A DNA stretch of 64,000 bases, taken from an uncultured Muribaculaceae bacterium (GTDB lineage: Bacteria > Bacteroidota > Bacteroidia > Bacteroidales > Muribaculaceae). This document shows positions 43,470 to 51,229 of this stretch, in pieces; positions within the stretch are counted from its first letter, which is position 1, and the number at the start of each line of letters is the position of its first letter. The position numbers and the translations under genes were made by a program. The notes beneath the pieces are model-generated. The model searched no databases. It saw only the letters and a list, made by a program, of their open reading frames with translations, and was not told the origin of the DNA. The DNA lies in NCBI GenBank assembly GCA_910584125.1, contig CAJTXU010000008.1, positions 18,092 to 82,091 on the forward strand, written 5' to 3'.

Positions 43470-44312
43470 ATGGAATGGATTGACGCCCTGATACTGGGCA
43501 TTGTGCAGGGACTCACCGAATATCTTCCGGTGAGCTCAAGCGGTCACCTCGAGATCTTCAAGCAGATTCTGGGCATCGACCTGCCCGAAGACGAGAATCT
43601 GATGTTCACCGTCATAGTCCACGCGGCCACGGTGCTTTCGACCATCGTCGTGCTGTGGCCGATGTTCGCGCGTCTGTGCAGGAGCTTCTTCACCTTCCGC
43701 CGCGGACACGACTTCGACTATGTGTGCAAGATACTTGTGTCGTGCATACCCATCGGCATAGTGGGAGTCTTCTTCAAGAAGACCGTGGAGGAAATCTTCG
43801 GGGCGGGCCTGACGGTTGTCGGCGTCTGCCTTTGCGTCACGGCTTTGCTTCTTCTGTTCGCCTACCTCACCGACCTCCGCGCCGCGCGTCTCGGGTCGGG
43901 CAAAGGGGTCGTGGCGGCCTCGTCGGGCCGCGACATATCGTGGTGGGACGCCCTGATCATCGGCTGCGCGCAGGCCGTGGCGGTGCTCCCCGGCCTCAGC
44001 CGCTCGGGCACGACGATCGCCACCGGCATCCTGCTCGGTGACAAGCGCGCCGAGGTAGCGCAGTTCTCGTTCCTGATGGTGATACTCCCGATCCTGGGCG
44101 AGTGCCTGCTCGATGTCAAGGACATGATCGGCGGCGCCGGAGCCGGCGCGGGCGAGACCGGAGCCGTGGCGCTGATCGTAGGCTTCGTGTCGGCCTTCGT
44201 GGTGGGCTGCGGCGCCTGCAAATGGATGATAGAACTCGTGAAGAAGGGCAAGCTCGTATGGTTTGCCGTCTATTGCGTCATAATGGGCGTGGTCTGCCTG
44301 CTCTGGCAGTAA
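43470..44312 (+). CDS. uppP: Undecaprenyl-diphosphate phosphatase
   Basis: 280 residues, about eight membrane helices. Catalytic motifs are [22 protein letters not shown] (Glu-rich first motif) and [16 protein letters not shown] (PGxSRSG, Ser/Arg). It recycles the lipid carrier for peptidoglycan and other polymers. Confidence 0.95.
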   Translation: MEWIDALILGIVQGLTEYLPVSSSGHLEIFKQILGIDLPEDENLMFTVIVHAATVLSTIVVLWPMFARLCRSFFTFRRGHDFDYVCKILVSCIPIGIVGVFFKKTVEEIFGAGLTVVGVCLCVTALLLLFAYLTDLRAARLGSGKGVVAASSGRDISWWDALIIGCAQAVAVLPGLSRSGTTIATGILLGDKRAEVAQFSFLMVILPILGECLLDVKDMIGGAGAGAGETGAVALIVGFVSAFVVGCGACKWMIELVKKGKLVWFAVYCVIMGVVCLLWQ

Positions 44313-44343
44313 CAGCCGGGTCACATGCCTCATACCGCAGACA

Positions 44344-45054
44344 ATGGATTTCATAACAGGAGAGATAATAGGAATCGACAAGCCGCTGGGCTGGACGTCG
44401 TTCGACGCCGTGAAGCGCATCCGCGGCGCCATACAGCGCCGTCTCGGGGTCCGCAAGTTCAAGGTCGGGCACGCCGGCACGCTTGATCCGCTGGCCACGG
44501 GCGTGCTCGTGATATGCACCGGCCGCGCCACGCGCCGCATCTCGGCGCTGCAGGAGGGCATGAAGGAATATGTGGCCGAGATCCGTCTCGGCGCCACCAC
44601 CCCGAGCTTCGACCTCGAGACCGAGATCGACGCGACCTATCCGTTCGCACACGTCACGCCGCAGCTCGTGCTCGAGACGCTGCCGCGCTTCACAGGCCGC
44701 GTCATGCAGGTGCCTCCGGTCTTCTCGGCCGTTAAGGTCGACGGCAAGCGCGCCTATTCGTTCGCCCGCAAGGGCCATGACGTCGAGCTCAAGCCCAAGG
44801 AACTCGAGATCCGCGAGCTGGAGATGCTCGGTTACGACGGGGCGTCAGGGCGGCTGACGCTCAGGGTGCTCTGCTCCAAGGGCACCTACATACGCGCGCT
44901 GGCCCGCGACCTCGGAGCCGCACTCGGCACGGGCGGCCACCTCACCGCCCTGAGGCGTACCCGCGTCGGCGATGTGACCGCCGACACTTGCTGGAGCATC
45001 GACGAGGCCCTGAGGCACATCGCCGAAGACCCGCTGACATTCCCCGACGAGTGA
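44344..45054 (+). CDS. truB: tRNA pseudouridine-55 synthase TruB
   Basis: 236 residues. It makes the universal pseudouridine at position 55 of the T-arm. Motifs: IDKPLGWTSFDAV, VGHAGTLDPLATGVL (catalytic Asp), QVPPVFSAVKVDGKRAY, and CSKGTYIRALARDLG. It lacks a long C-terminal PUA domain. Follows uppP by 31 bases. Confidence 0.95.
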   Translation: MDFITGEIIGIDKPLGWTSFDAVKRIRGAIQRRLGVRKFKVGHAGTLDPLATGVLVICTGRATRRISALQEGMKEYVAEIRLGATTPSFDLETEIDATYPFAHVTPQLVLETLPRFTGRVMQVPPVFSAVKVDGKRAYSFARKGHDVELKPKELEIRELEMLGYDGASGRLTLRVLCSKGTYIRALARDLGAALGTGGHLTALRRTRVGDVTADTCWSIDEALRHIAEDPLTFPDE

Positions 45055-45112
45055 GCAGCGGGGCCTTCACCCGGAATTCTGAAAAACAATTGTAGACTTA
45101 AAAAATCGAAAC

Positions 45113-46165
45113 ATGAAACTGTCTCAGTTCAAATTTAAACTTCCCGACGAACTGATAGCCCAATATCCGTCGGAAAATCGCGACGAATGCCGTCTGATGG
45201 TGGTAAACGCCCGGACTGGAGAGATAAGTCATCACATTTTCAAAGAGATACTCGACTTTTTCGACGAGGGCGACGTGATGGTGTTCAACGACACCAAGGT
45301 CTTCCCGGCACGCCTCTACGGCAACAAGGAGAAGACCGGCGCCTGCATCGAGGTGTTCCTGCTCAGGGAGCTGAACGCCGACAACAAGCTCTGGGACGTG
45401 CTGGTGGAGCCGGCGCGCAAGATACGCATCGGCAACAAACTCTATTTCGGCGAGGACGATTCGATGGTGGCCGAGGTCATCGACAACACCACGTCGCGGG
45501 GCCGCACGCTCCGGTTCCTCTACGACGGTCCGCACGATGAGTTCAAGGAGGCCCTGTATTCGCTCGGCGAGATGCCTCTGCCAGAATACATCACGCGCAA
45601 GGTCGACGAGACCGACGGCGAGCGCTACCAGTGCATCTTCGCCGCCAAGGAGGGCGCGGTGATGGCCCCGGCGGCCGGAATGCATTTCAGCCGCGAGCTT
45701 ATGAAACGCCTTGAGATCAAGGGCGTGGAGCGCGGATTCCTCACCCTCCATTCGGGCCGCGGCAACTACAAGGAGATTGACGTCGAAGACCTCACCAAGC
45801 ACCGCATGGACTCCGAGGAGATGTTCGTAGACGACGAGCTCGTGGAGATGGTCAACAAGGCCAAGGACGACAGGAAGCGTGTATGCGCCGTCGGCACGTC
45901 GGTGATGCGCGGCCTCGCCAGCGCGGTCTGCATGAACGGCCACCTCATGACCTACGAGGGATGGACCAACAAGTTCATCTTTCCTCCCTATGATTTCACG
46001 GTGTGCGACTCGATGGTCTCGAATTTCCATCTGCCCTACAGCACGATGCTGATGATGGTGGCCGCTTTCGGCGGATACGAGAACGTGATGCGCGCCTATG
46101 ATGTCGCAGTCAAGGAGAAATATTCCTTCGGGGCATACGGAGACGCGATGCTCGTCATGAAATAA
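45113..46165 (+). CDS. queA: QueA-family tRNA ribosyltransferase-isomerase, Bacteroidetes type
   Basis: 350 residues. It transfers the ribosyl part of SAM to preQ1 in tRNA, making epoxyqueuosine. Family segments: [48 protein letters not shown], and [30 protein letters not shown]. The region that reads PTAGLHF and LHVGAGTFQPV in the second copy (57109) is here PAAGMHF and [11 protein letters not shown]. Last gene of the ftsX operon, 58 bases after truB. Confidence 0.92.
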   Translation: MKLSQFKFKLPDELIAQYPSENRDECRLMVVNARTGEISHHIFKEILDFFDEGDVMVFNDTKVFPARLYGNKEKTGACIEVFLLRELNADNKLWDVLVEPARKIRIGNKLYFGEDDSMVAEVIDNTTSRGRTLRFLYDGPHDEFKEALYSLGEMPLPEYITRKVDETDGERYQCIFAAKEGAVMAPAAGMHFSRELMKRLEIKGVERGFLTLHSGRGNYKEIDVEDLTKHRMDSEEMFVDDELVEMVNKAKDDRKRVCAVGTSVMRGLASAVCMNGHLMTYEGWTNKFIFPPYDFTVCDSMVSNFHLPYSTMLMMVAAFGGYENVMRAYDVAVKEKYSFGAYGDAMLVMK

Positions 46166-46188
46166 GAAGTAAGAAGTAGAAGTAATAC

Positions 46189-46224
46189 GGGCTTTGTTCT
46201 TGCGATGCGGCAAGAGCGAAGCCC
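46189..46224. terminator. Bidirectional hairpin between queA and DUF4492
   Basis: 15-bp stem with two G-T pairs (46189-46203 and 46210-46224), six-base loop. Its end GAAGCCCTTG resembles the tail of the intergenic repeats at 12022 and 20096. Just upstream lie AAGTAAGAAGTAGAAGTA spacer repeats. Confidence 0.75.
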
Positions 46225-46236
46225 TTGTCTTTGCAG

Positions 46237-46506
46237 CTATCTTCTGTTGTCGCGGAGCAGGTTGGTGCGGACGGCGTCGGCGCGCTCGGCGTCGGTGTCG
46301 TAGTCGCGCTGCAATATGTCGGGGAAGAAGAAAAGCTTAAACACAAGGAAGAGGATTGCGAGTTTGACGAGTATTATCGCCCACAGCCAGCGCCCGACGG
46401 TCATGTTGCGGAACCCGTCGTAATACATAGACCATATACGGCGCCATACGCCCGGTCTCTCTTCCGGCGCAATGGCCGTAGTCTCCGCTGTCTCGTCCTG
46501 TTTCAT
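46237..46506 (-). CDS. DUF4492 small membrane protein
   Basis: 89 residues; a single helix (about 42-60) preceded by the family signature WSMYYDGFRNMTVGRWLWAI. In many Bacteroidetes this gene precedes cydAB (cytochrome bd oxidase) and is thought to be a small oxidase-associated subunit; here no cyd genes are adjacent. A -7 box TAAATTTG lies at 46531-46524 (minus strand). Confidence 0.85.
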   Translation of the reverse strand: MKQDETAETTAIAPEERPGVWRRIWSMYYDGFRNMTVGRWLWAIILVKLAILFLVFKLFFFPDILQRDYDTDAERADAVRTNLLRDNRR

Positions 46507-46614
46507 ATCGGTGTTTCTTTCAGCAAATTTACTAAAAAATAGTGTTGGAAATAGGTCAAATTAACCCAAAACTGGTCAAATTATGCTGTAAAACATAAAA
46601 TTTCATCTATAAAT

Positions 46615-46645
46615 TTTGTGGAATCTAAAAAATGGTTTAACTTTG
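46615..46645 (+). promoter_or_regulatory. Promoter of the small barrel protein
   Basis: TTTG (46615-46618), 19-base spacer, TAACTTTG (46638-46645). The leader to the ATG is about 105 bases, with CCGGTC and CCGGCCGG inverted motifs that may fold. Confidence 0.7.
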
Positions 46646-46758
46646 CACCTGTATTTGAGAACACAACATAACATCAATTAACTCTGTCCGGTCAGGAATC
46701 GCAGCATTCCATAACGACATGTAGCGGCCCGGCCGGATGTAAAAACAGCAAGCACACA

Positions 46759-47322
46759 ATGAAAAAGTTTTTTACACTTGCAACAGTAGCGCTCGCCTCC
46801 GTATTCGGCGCGCAGGCCGGTGACGGTTTCATCGGCGGTCGTCTCGGTTTTGAGCACAACGAGACAAAAGAGGAACAGACCAACCAGTTCACGATCCTTC
46901 CCGAACTCGGCTACAACTTCAACAGCCAGTGGGCTATCGGTACGACAATCGGCTATCAGTACACACACATCTGCGGTGCCGACACAGACGTCCACATGTT
47001 CAAGTTCAACCCCTACGCACGTTTCACGTACTTCCGCACGAGCAACAACCTCGTTCAGCTCTTCGTTGACGGTGGCGCAGGCATCGGCCTCGGAAGCGTG
47101 GACCATGGTGATGACGATTCCCACACATCTGTGACCTGGAACGTCGGCCTCCGTCCCGGCGTAGCGTTCAACTTCACCGACAAGTTCTCGTTAGTAGCGC
47201 ACCTTGGCTTCCTCGGCTATGAGGGCGCCAACAACGCAGCCTTCAGCGTTGGCTATCCCCGCAAGGGCGGTTTCAACTTCGACACCAACGAGCTGACACT
47301 CGGCTTCTATTTCAATTTCTGA
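46759..47322 (+). CDS. Outer-membrane beta-barrel protein (porin-like)
   Basis: 187 residues with a signal peptide (cut after AQA, residue 20). Eight amphipathic strands (for example LGYNFNSQWAIGTTIGYQY, YARFTYFRTSNNLVQLFVDG), ending in ELTLGFYFNF with terminal Phe, as in OmpA-like small barrels. Smooth, Ala/Val-rich codon use with almost no rare codons suggests high expression. A strong terminator follows. Confidence 0.87.
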   Translation: MKKFFTLATVALASVFGAQAGDGFIGGRLGFEHNETKEEQTNQFTILPELGYNFNSQWAIGTTIGYQYTHICGADTDVHMFKFNPYARFTYFRTSNNLVQLFVDGGAGIGLGSVDHGDDDSHTSVTWNVGLRPGVAFNFTDKFSLVAHLGFLGYEGANNAAFSVGYPRKGGFNFDTNELTLGFYFNF

Positions 47323-47341
47323 TAGAAGATTCAGGTAAAAA

Positions 47342-47381
47342 GAGCGCCCGGCAGATTCCTCTGTCGGGCGTGTCTTTTTTA
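47342..47381 (+). terminator. Terminator of the small barrel gene
   Basis: Stem GCCCGGCAG/CTGTCGGGC with a six-base loop, then TGTCTTTTTT. Confidence 0.85.
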
Positions 47382-47441
47382 AGGTCTCTAAGGTCTTTAA
47401 GGTCTCTAAGGTAATCTCTAAGCCTCAGACCTCAGACCTTA
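47380..47441. repeat. Dispersed AAGGTC/TTAGACC repeat, copy 2
   Basis: Tandem AAGGTCTCT/AAGGTCTTT units followed by a tract matching 7803-7843 at about 37 of 41 bases. It lies between a terminator and the end of the convergent gene at 47445. Confidence 0.6.
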
Positions 47442-47444
47442 GCC

Positions 47445-48941
47445 TCACTTGATGGCTATCTTCTTGTTGCCGGCGATGTAGATGCCCTGGGGCAGGCGGT
47501 CGCCGATTTCGGAGACGAGCACTCCGCGCATCACGCAGCGTCCGATGAGGTCGTACACATCGACCGGCTTCTCGGTCATCGCGTCGGGAATCTCGTCAAT
47601 GCCGACGCTTGTGCTCCAGCTGACGCCGACTTTCTGTGTGGTCCGGTTGAAGAAGACGTTATAGTGCAGGCCGTCGGAGCCGGAACCGTGGGTTGCGACC
47701 ACGTCAGGCGCCCAGGCGTTGTCGGTCGAACCTGTCTCGCGGGTGTTGTACGGATACCAGCCGCTCTCGTTCACCTCGTCGTCGTTGATGATGAGGTTCT
47801 GGCATTTCTGCGTGGCTGCGGAGGGATAATACTGCACGCCGTTGGCGTTGAGGTCGTCCCAGTTCTGGGCGGCGCGGTTGGTGAACCTGAACCGCATCGT
47901 GCCCGTCATAGGTACGTCCACCCATGCGTAGATTTCTGAGCCTCCGGTGAAGTATGTGCCTGTCGAAGGCAGAAGCGTGCCCTGCAGCGCCAGCGATGGA
48001 TTCCAGGCCGCATCCTGTAGTTCGCCGATCAGGAAGACATCGAATTTCACCGGTCCGGCGGGTGTGCTTATGTATGTCTGTTCTTCTTCCGACACAAGGT
48101 TCTTGTAACCGGAGATCTGTTCCTGGTTCGAAGGATTGTCGAATACCGGGGCGTTCTTGATTTCAGCGATGAGAGTGAAGTGCGTGATGTTGTCGGGCTC
48201 GAGGTCGGTGATGTCCTCGAACGATCCCGCGAGTCCGGTCACCTGGGTCGAGACGTGCTGCGGGCCGAGCGTGTTGGTATAGTCCATCGTCACGGTATAG
48301 TTCTGCTCTTTGGGTTTTACGACGCCACCCGTGGTTATCTCGAAGTCGATACGTCCGGTGGTGGAGCTTGTTGCCACACCGGCCGCCGAGATGAAGATCG
48401 CCTGCGTGTTGTGCGAGCCGCCGGTGATATATACGCCCGGGGTCTTGTTGGTGGATGTGCCGCTGGGATAGAACTGAACCATACAGCCGTACCATTTGCC
48501 GCCGTCCTCTATCTGCATGTCGCCGCCGGGATTGCCAAGCTCCTTGTAGGTATCTCTATGGAAGCCTGTGGGTTCGCGCAGAGAACCGTATATGTACTTG
48601 TTCCCGTCGTAACCGGGCTTGCCGCGCTCGGTCCAGTATTCCTTGGCGTAGATCTTGAAATTGCCCTGGAGTATCCCCGTCGGACAGTCGTAGTAGAGGG
48701 GATTCGAACCCTCCACGGGTTTGAGACGATAGTAGACGTTGCCGGCGCTCTGCATGTTGATGTAGTAGTCGGCTTCGGGCTGGGGAGGAATGTTTCCGTT
48801 CTGGTCCCAGCCGCGCGGATTTTTCTGTTCGTCGAAAAACTCGTTCTCGTTGTAGATGATCGTGTTGTCGTCGGTGGTGTGGGCCAGCGCGGCAGCGCCC
48901 ATCCACATCAGGGCGAATATAAGAAGTAGTGTCTTTTTCAT
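47445..48941 (-). CDS. Secreted protein with C-terminal sorting tail
   Basis: 498 residues: signal peptide (about 1-20, ALA-H), a body I cannot assign with beta-rich, Trp/Tyr-rich stretches, and a C-terminal type IX-style tail from about 445 (VDVYDLIGRCVMRGV to LPQGIYIAGNKKIAIK). The tail form is typical of Bacteroidetes cell-surface or secreted proteins. No enzyme motif is apparent; a carbohydrate-binding or SusE/F-like role is possible. Confidence 0.75.
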   Translation of the reverse strand: MKKTLLLIFALMWMGAAALAHTTDDNTIIYNENEFFDEQKNPRGWDQNGNIPPQPEADYYINMQSAGNVYYRLKPVEGSNPLYYDCPTGILQGNFKIYAKEYWTERGKPGYDGNKYIYGSLREPTGFHRDTYKELGNPGGDMQIEDGGKWYGCMVQFYPSGTSTNKTPGVYITGGSHNTQAIFISAAGVATSSTTGRIDFEITTGGVVKPKEQNYTVTMDYTNTLGPQHVSTQVTGLAGSFEDITDLEPDNITHFTLIAEIKNAPVFDNPSNQEQISGYKNLVSEEEQTYISTPAGPVKFDVFLIGELQDAAWNPSLALQGTLLPSTGTYFTGGSEIYAWVDVPMTGTMRFRFTNRAAQNWDDLNANGVQYYPSAATQKCQNLIINDDEVNESGWYPYNTRETGSTDNAWAPDVVATHGSGSDGLHYNVFFNRTTQKVGVSWSTSVGIDEIPDAMTEKPVDVYDLIGRCVMRGVLVSEIGDRLPQGIYIAGNKKIAIK

Positions 48942-49064
48942 AGCTGTATGTGTCTTTAATAGTGATATCTAAGAGAAAGGAGACGACCGGTCGGATTGCT
49001 TCATCCGGCTGGCAGGGAGCCGGGACAGGACAGGAGGCGGTCATACGTATCCTTGTCTCAGTAT

Positions 49065-49106
49065 AACGGCCCGGTCAGGATAAAGGTTTATCCTGACCGG
49101 ACCGTT
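49065..49106. terminator. Strong hairpin upstream of the secreted protein gene
   Basis: A 14-bp perfect stem (49071-49084, 49087-49100) with a two-base loop is extended by AACGG/CCGTT arms. It may terminate the decayed gene at 49166. No T-run. Confidence 0.55.
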
Positions 49107-49165
49107 GCGCCTCTATTGTCTGGCGGACTATTGTCCGCTGTGAAAGCTCATATGGTTTTCAGAGA

Positions 49166-49534
49166 TTATCGCGTTAAGTGCAGACGTCGGTCGCCGGTGA
49201 TGAAGAGCTGTCCTTTTTCAGGAGTGCGCAGTTCTCTGCCAGTGATGTCGAAGATTCTGCCGTCATCTACGATGTCTCCGTCGGTAAGGTCTTTCAGGTC
49301 ATCGGTTTTATTAAAGTCCGCCCGCGTGAAGCAGAGTTTATCACCTTCATAATAGGCTTCGAGTGCATAACGTTCTGTGTCTCATGTCGGCAATTCCGCC
49401 AGAAGAGACACATAGCCGTTCATATTGCTTGAATCGACGCACTCGATCCAATATTCCAGCCGGTAGCCTGCGAATTTGATTTTTTTGCAGCTCCGACCAT
49501 TGACTTCGTTTTGAAAAATTCTGGCTGGATTTTT
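49166..49534 (-). pseudogene. Remnant of a secreted protein with a sorting tail
   Basis: Read on the minus strand, 123 codons form one continuous domain end: GYRLEYWIECVDSSNMNGYVSLLAELPT, an in-frame TGA at 49382-49384, then DTERYALEAYYEGDKLCFTRADF and the tail IFDITGRELRTPEKGQLFITG. The tail is the same type as in the 47445 protein. There is no start, no signal peptide, and a TAA stops the frame above 49534, so it is a broken fragment. The 49535-49690 stretch beyond it has no gene I can support. Confidence 0.65.
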
Positions 49535-49689
49535 TTAGTAGTGTTCATGTACTTCTTGTAGGCGGAAAATTCTTATTATGCACGGCGGATGCGGTTTGAT
49601 CCAGAACGGAAAGAAGTATTTCAAGAGCCCGAACGTGAATGAGTGAAAGTCCGCTAATCCGCGGAGAATAGAACCATAAGTAAATTTTG

Positions 49690-49727
49690 CGGAGTCGAAT
49701 CCGAGATACCGGATTTGACTCCGCGTC
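49690..49727 (-). terminator. xerD terminator
   Basis: 14-bp stem GCGGAGTCGAATCC/GGATTTGACTCCGC with one G-T pair and a loop of about ten bases; on the minus strand an AAAATTT tract follows. Confidence 0.65.
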
Positions 49728-49733
49728 TTGTTG

Positions 49734-50672
49734 TCAATTCGTTTTTTTCTCCGAGGTCGGATCTATATGTCGGTAGTGGGGATGGTGGTCGAGGAGCTCG
49801 CTGCGGAGACGGGTGCGGTCGAGGTGTAGGTAAATCTCGGTGGTGGCGATCGATTCGTGGCCGAGCATCTCCTGGATGGCCCGCAGGTTGGCGCCTCCTT
49901 CGAGCAGATGGGTGGCGAACGAGTGGCGCAGCGTGTGGGGCGACACTCTCTTCTGTATGCCGGCTGCCGCGGCAAGGTCGCGGATTATGTAGAACACCAT
50001 GACCCGCGTCAACGGCGCCCCACGGCGGTTCAGGAACAGTATGTCAGCGCCTTCGCGCTTCACCGGTCCAGCCTCGCGCAACGGAAGGTAGTCGCGGATG
50101 AGGCTGACCGACACCGGCGACAGCGGTACTACCCGCTGCTTCTCACCTTTGCCCTCCACCATGGCGTAGCCGTCGTCGAGCGATATGCGCGACATGCGCA
50201 GGTCGACGAGCTCCGACACGCGGAGCCCGCTGCCGTAGAGCGTCTCGATGATGGCGTGGTTGCGCGGCGTCTCTGCCTTGTCGGGGGGCAGCGCGGCTAT
50301 CATGGCGTCGATATCCTCCACCGTAAGGACGTCAGGCAGTGTGCGTCCGATTCTGGGCGACTCTATCAGCGCCGTCGGGTCGTCGTCGATGAAATTCTCG
50401 TCGCGGAGATATTTGAAAAAACTACGAACGCCGGCGATGAACCGCGCCTGCGTGCGCGGCGCGACGCCCATGTCGTGCAGGTCGCACAGCAGCGAGAATA
50501 CGTCGTCGCGGCTCACGCGGTCGAGCGTCAGTCCATGCCGCGAGGCATAGCCGGCGAGATGCCTCACGTCGTTGACGTAACTCGCCGCGGTGGCCGTGGT
50601 CAGTCCACGCTCCAGAACGATATGCCGCGAGAAGTCGGCTATCAGTTCCTCCACAGATTTCAGCTCGCGCAT
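49734..50672 (-). CDS. xerD: Site-specific tyrosine recombinase XerD
   Basis: 312 residues from the ATG at 50672. An N-terminal SAM-like core-binding domain (1-95) is followed by the catalytic domain with ETLYGSGLRVSEL (Arg), SPHTLRHSFATHLLEGG (His-x-x-Arg) and LGHESIATTEIYLH (His, Tyr nucleophile). With XerC it resolves chromosome dimers at dif. Length and housekeeping neighbours argue against a phage integrase. Five bases after the methyltransferase-like gene. Confidence 0.93.
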   Translation of the reverse strand: MRELKSVEELIADFSRHIVLERGLTTATAASYVNDVRHLAGYASRHGLTLDRVSRDDVFSLLCDLHDMGVAPRTQARFIAGVRSFFKYLRDENFIDDDPTALIESPRIGRTLPDVLTVEDIDAMIAALPPDKAETPRNHAIIETLYGSGLRVSELVDLRMSRISLDDGYAMVEGKGEKQRVVPLSPVSVSLIRDYLPLREAGPVKREGADILFLNRRGAPLTRVMVFYIIRDLAAAAGIQKRVSPHTLRHSFATHLLEGGANLRAIQEMLGHESIATTEIYLHLDRTRLRSELLDHHPHYRHIDPTSEKKTN

Positions 50673-50677
50673 TGATC

Positions 50678-51229
50678 TCAGATGCTGACCGAATATGCAA
50701 CTTTCTGCATCCCGGGGCGGTTGATGACGATTACGTTGCGGCGGCTGTAGAACATCAGCCCCTCGTCGACGGCCCCGAACAGAGACTCCCTCCATCCGTC
50801 GGGAACGTTCAGGAACACCAGGATGCGGCCCGGCCGCGCCATAAGCATCGTGAGAGTTTCGAGCGGGATGTAATCGCCTATGGTCCCGATGAGGCGGCAA
50901 CGGTCTATCTCGGCCATCGCCGTCACGATGTGCATCCGTGAGTCCGCGCCGAGCAGGGCGGCGCGGAACGGTCCCGAGACGTTCTGCGGTATGAACGCCG
51001 ACTCCACGGCGAGACGCGCCGCGAGTCTCAGCAGGATGCGCGCCTGTCGGCGGTAGCGGCGCGCCACGCGGTCGGCCATCGCGTTGTCTACGTCGGTATA
51101 GGCATACCAAGCATAATCGCTGCCCGGACGCACCACCTCCTTCACCAGCATGTAGGCGAAAGGGGAGTGCACGCCATACCCGCGCGTGTGGCGCCAGCGC
51201 TTATAGCTTTCCGCCGGACTTATCTTCAT
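50678..51229 (-). CDS. Methyltransferase-like protein
   Basis: 183 residues. The N-terminal WRHTRGYGVHSPFAYMLVKEVV is typical of a Bacteroidetes family annotated as SAM-dependent methyltransferases; the middle helices and FLNVPDGWRESLFG fit a Rossmann-like half. A clear SAM-binding Gly-rich loop is not seen, so it may be inactive or act otherwise. Its start overlaps the YfhO-like gene by 29 bases. Confidence 0.65.
   Translation of the reverse strand: MKISPAESYKRWRHTRGYGVHSPFAYMLVKEVVRPGSDYAWYAYTDVDNAMADRVARRYRRQARILLRLAARLAVESAFIPQNVSGPFRAALLGADSRMHIVTAMAEIDRCRLIGTIGDYIPLETLTMLMARPGRILVFLNVPDGWRESLFGAVDEGLMFYSRRNVIVINRPGMQKVAYSVSI

Noticed and set aside
49734..50672. Phage or transposon integrase
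   Set aside because: The length, motifs and housekeeping operon fit XerD.
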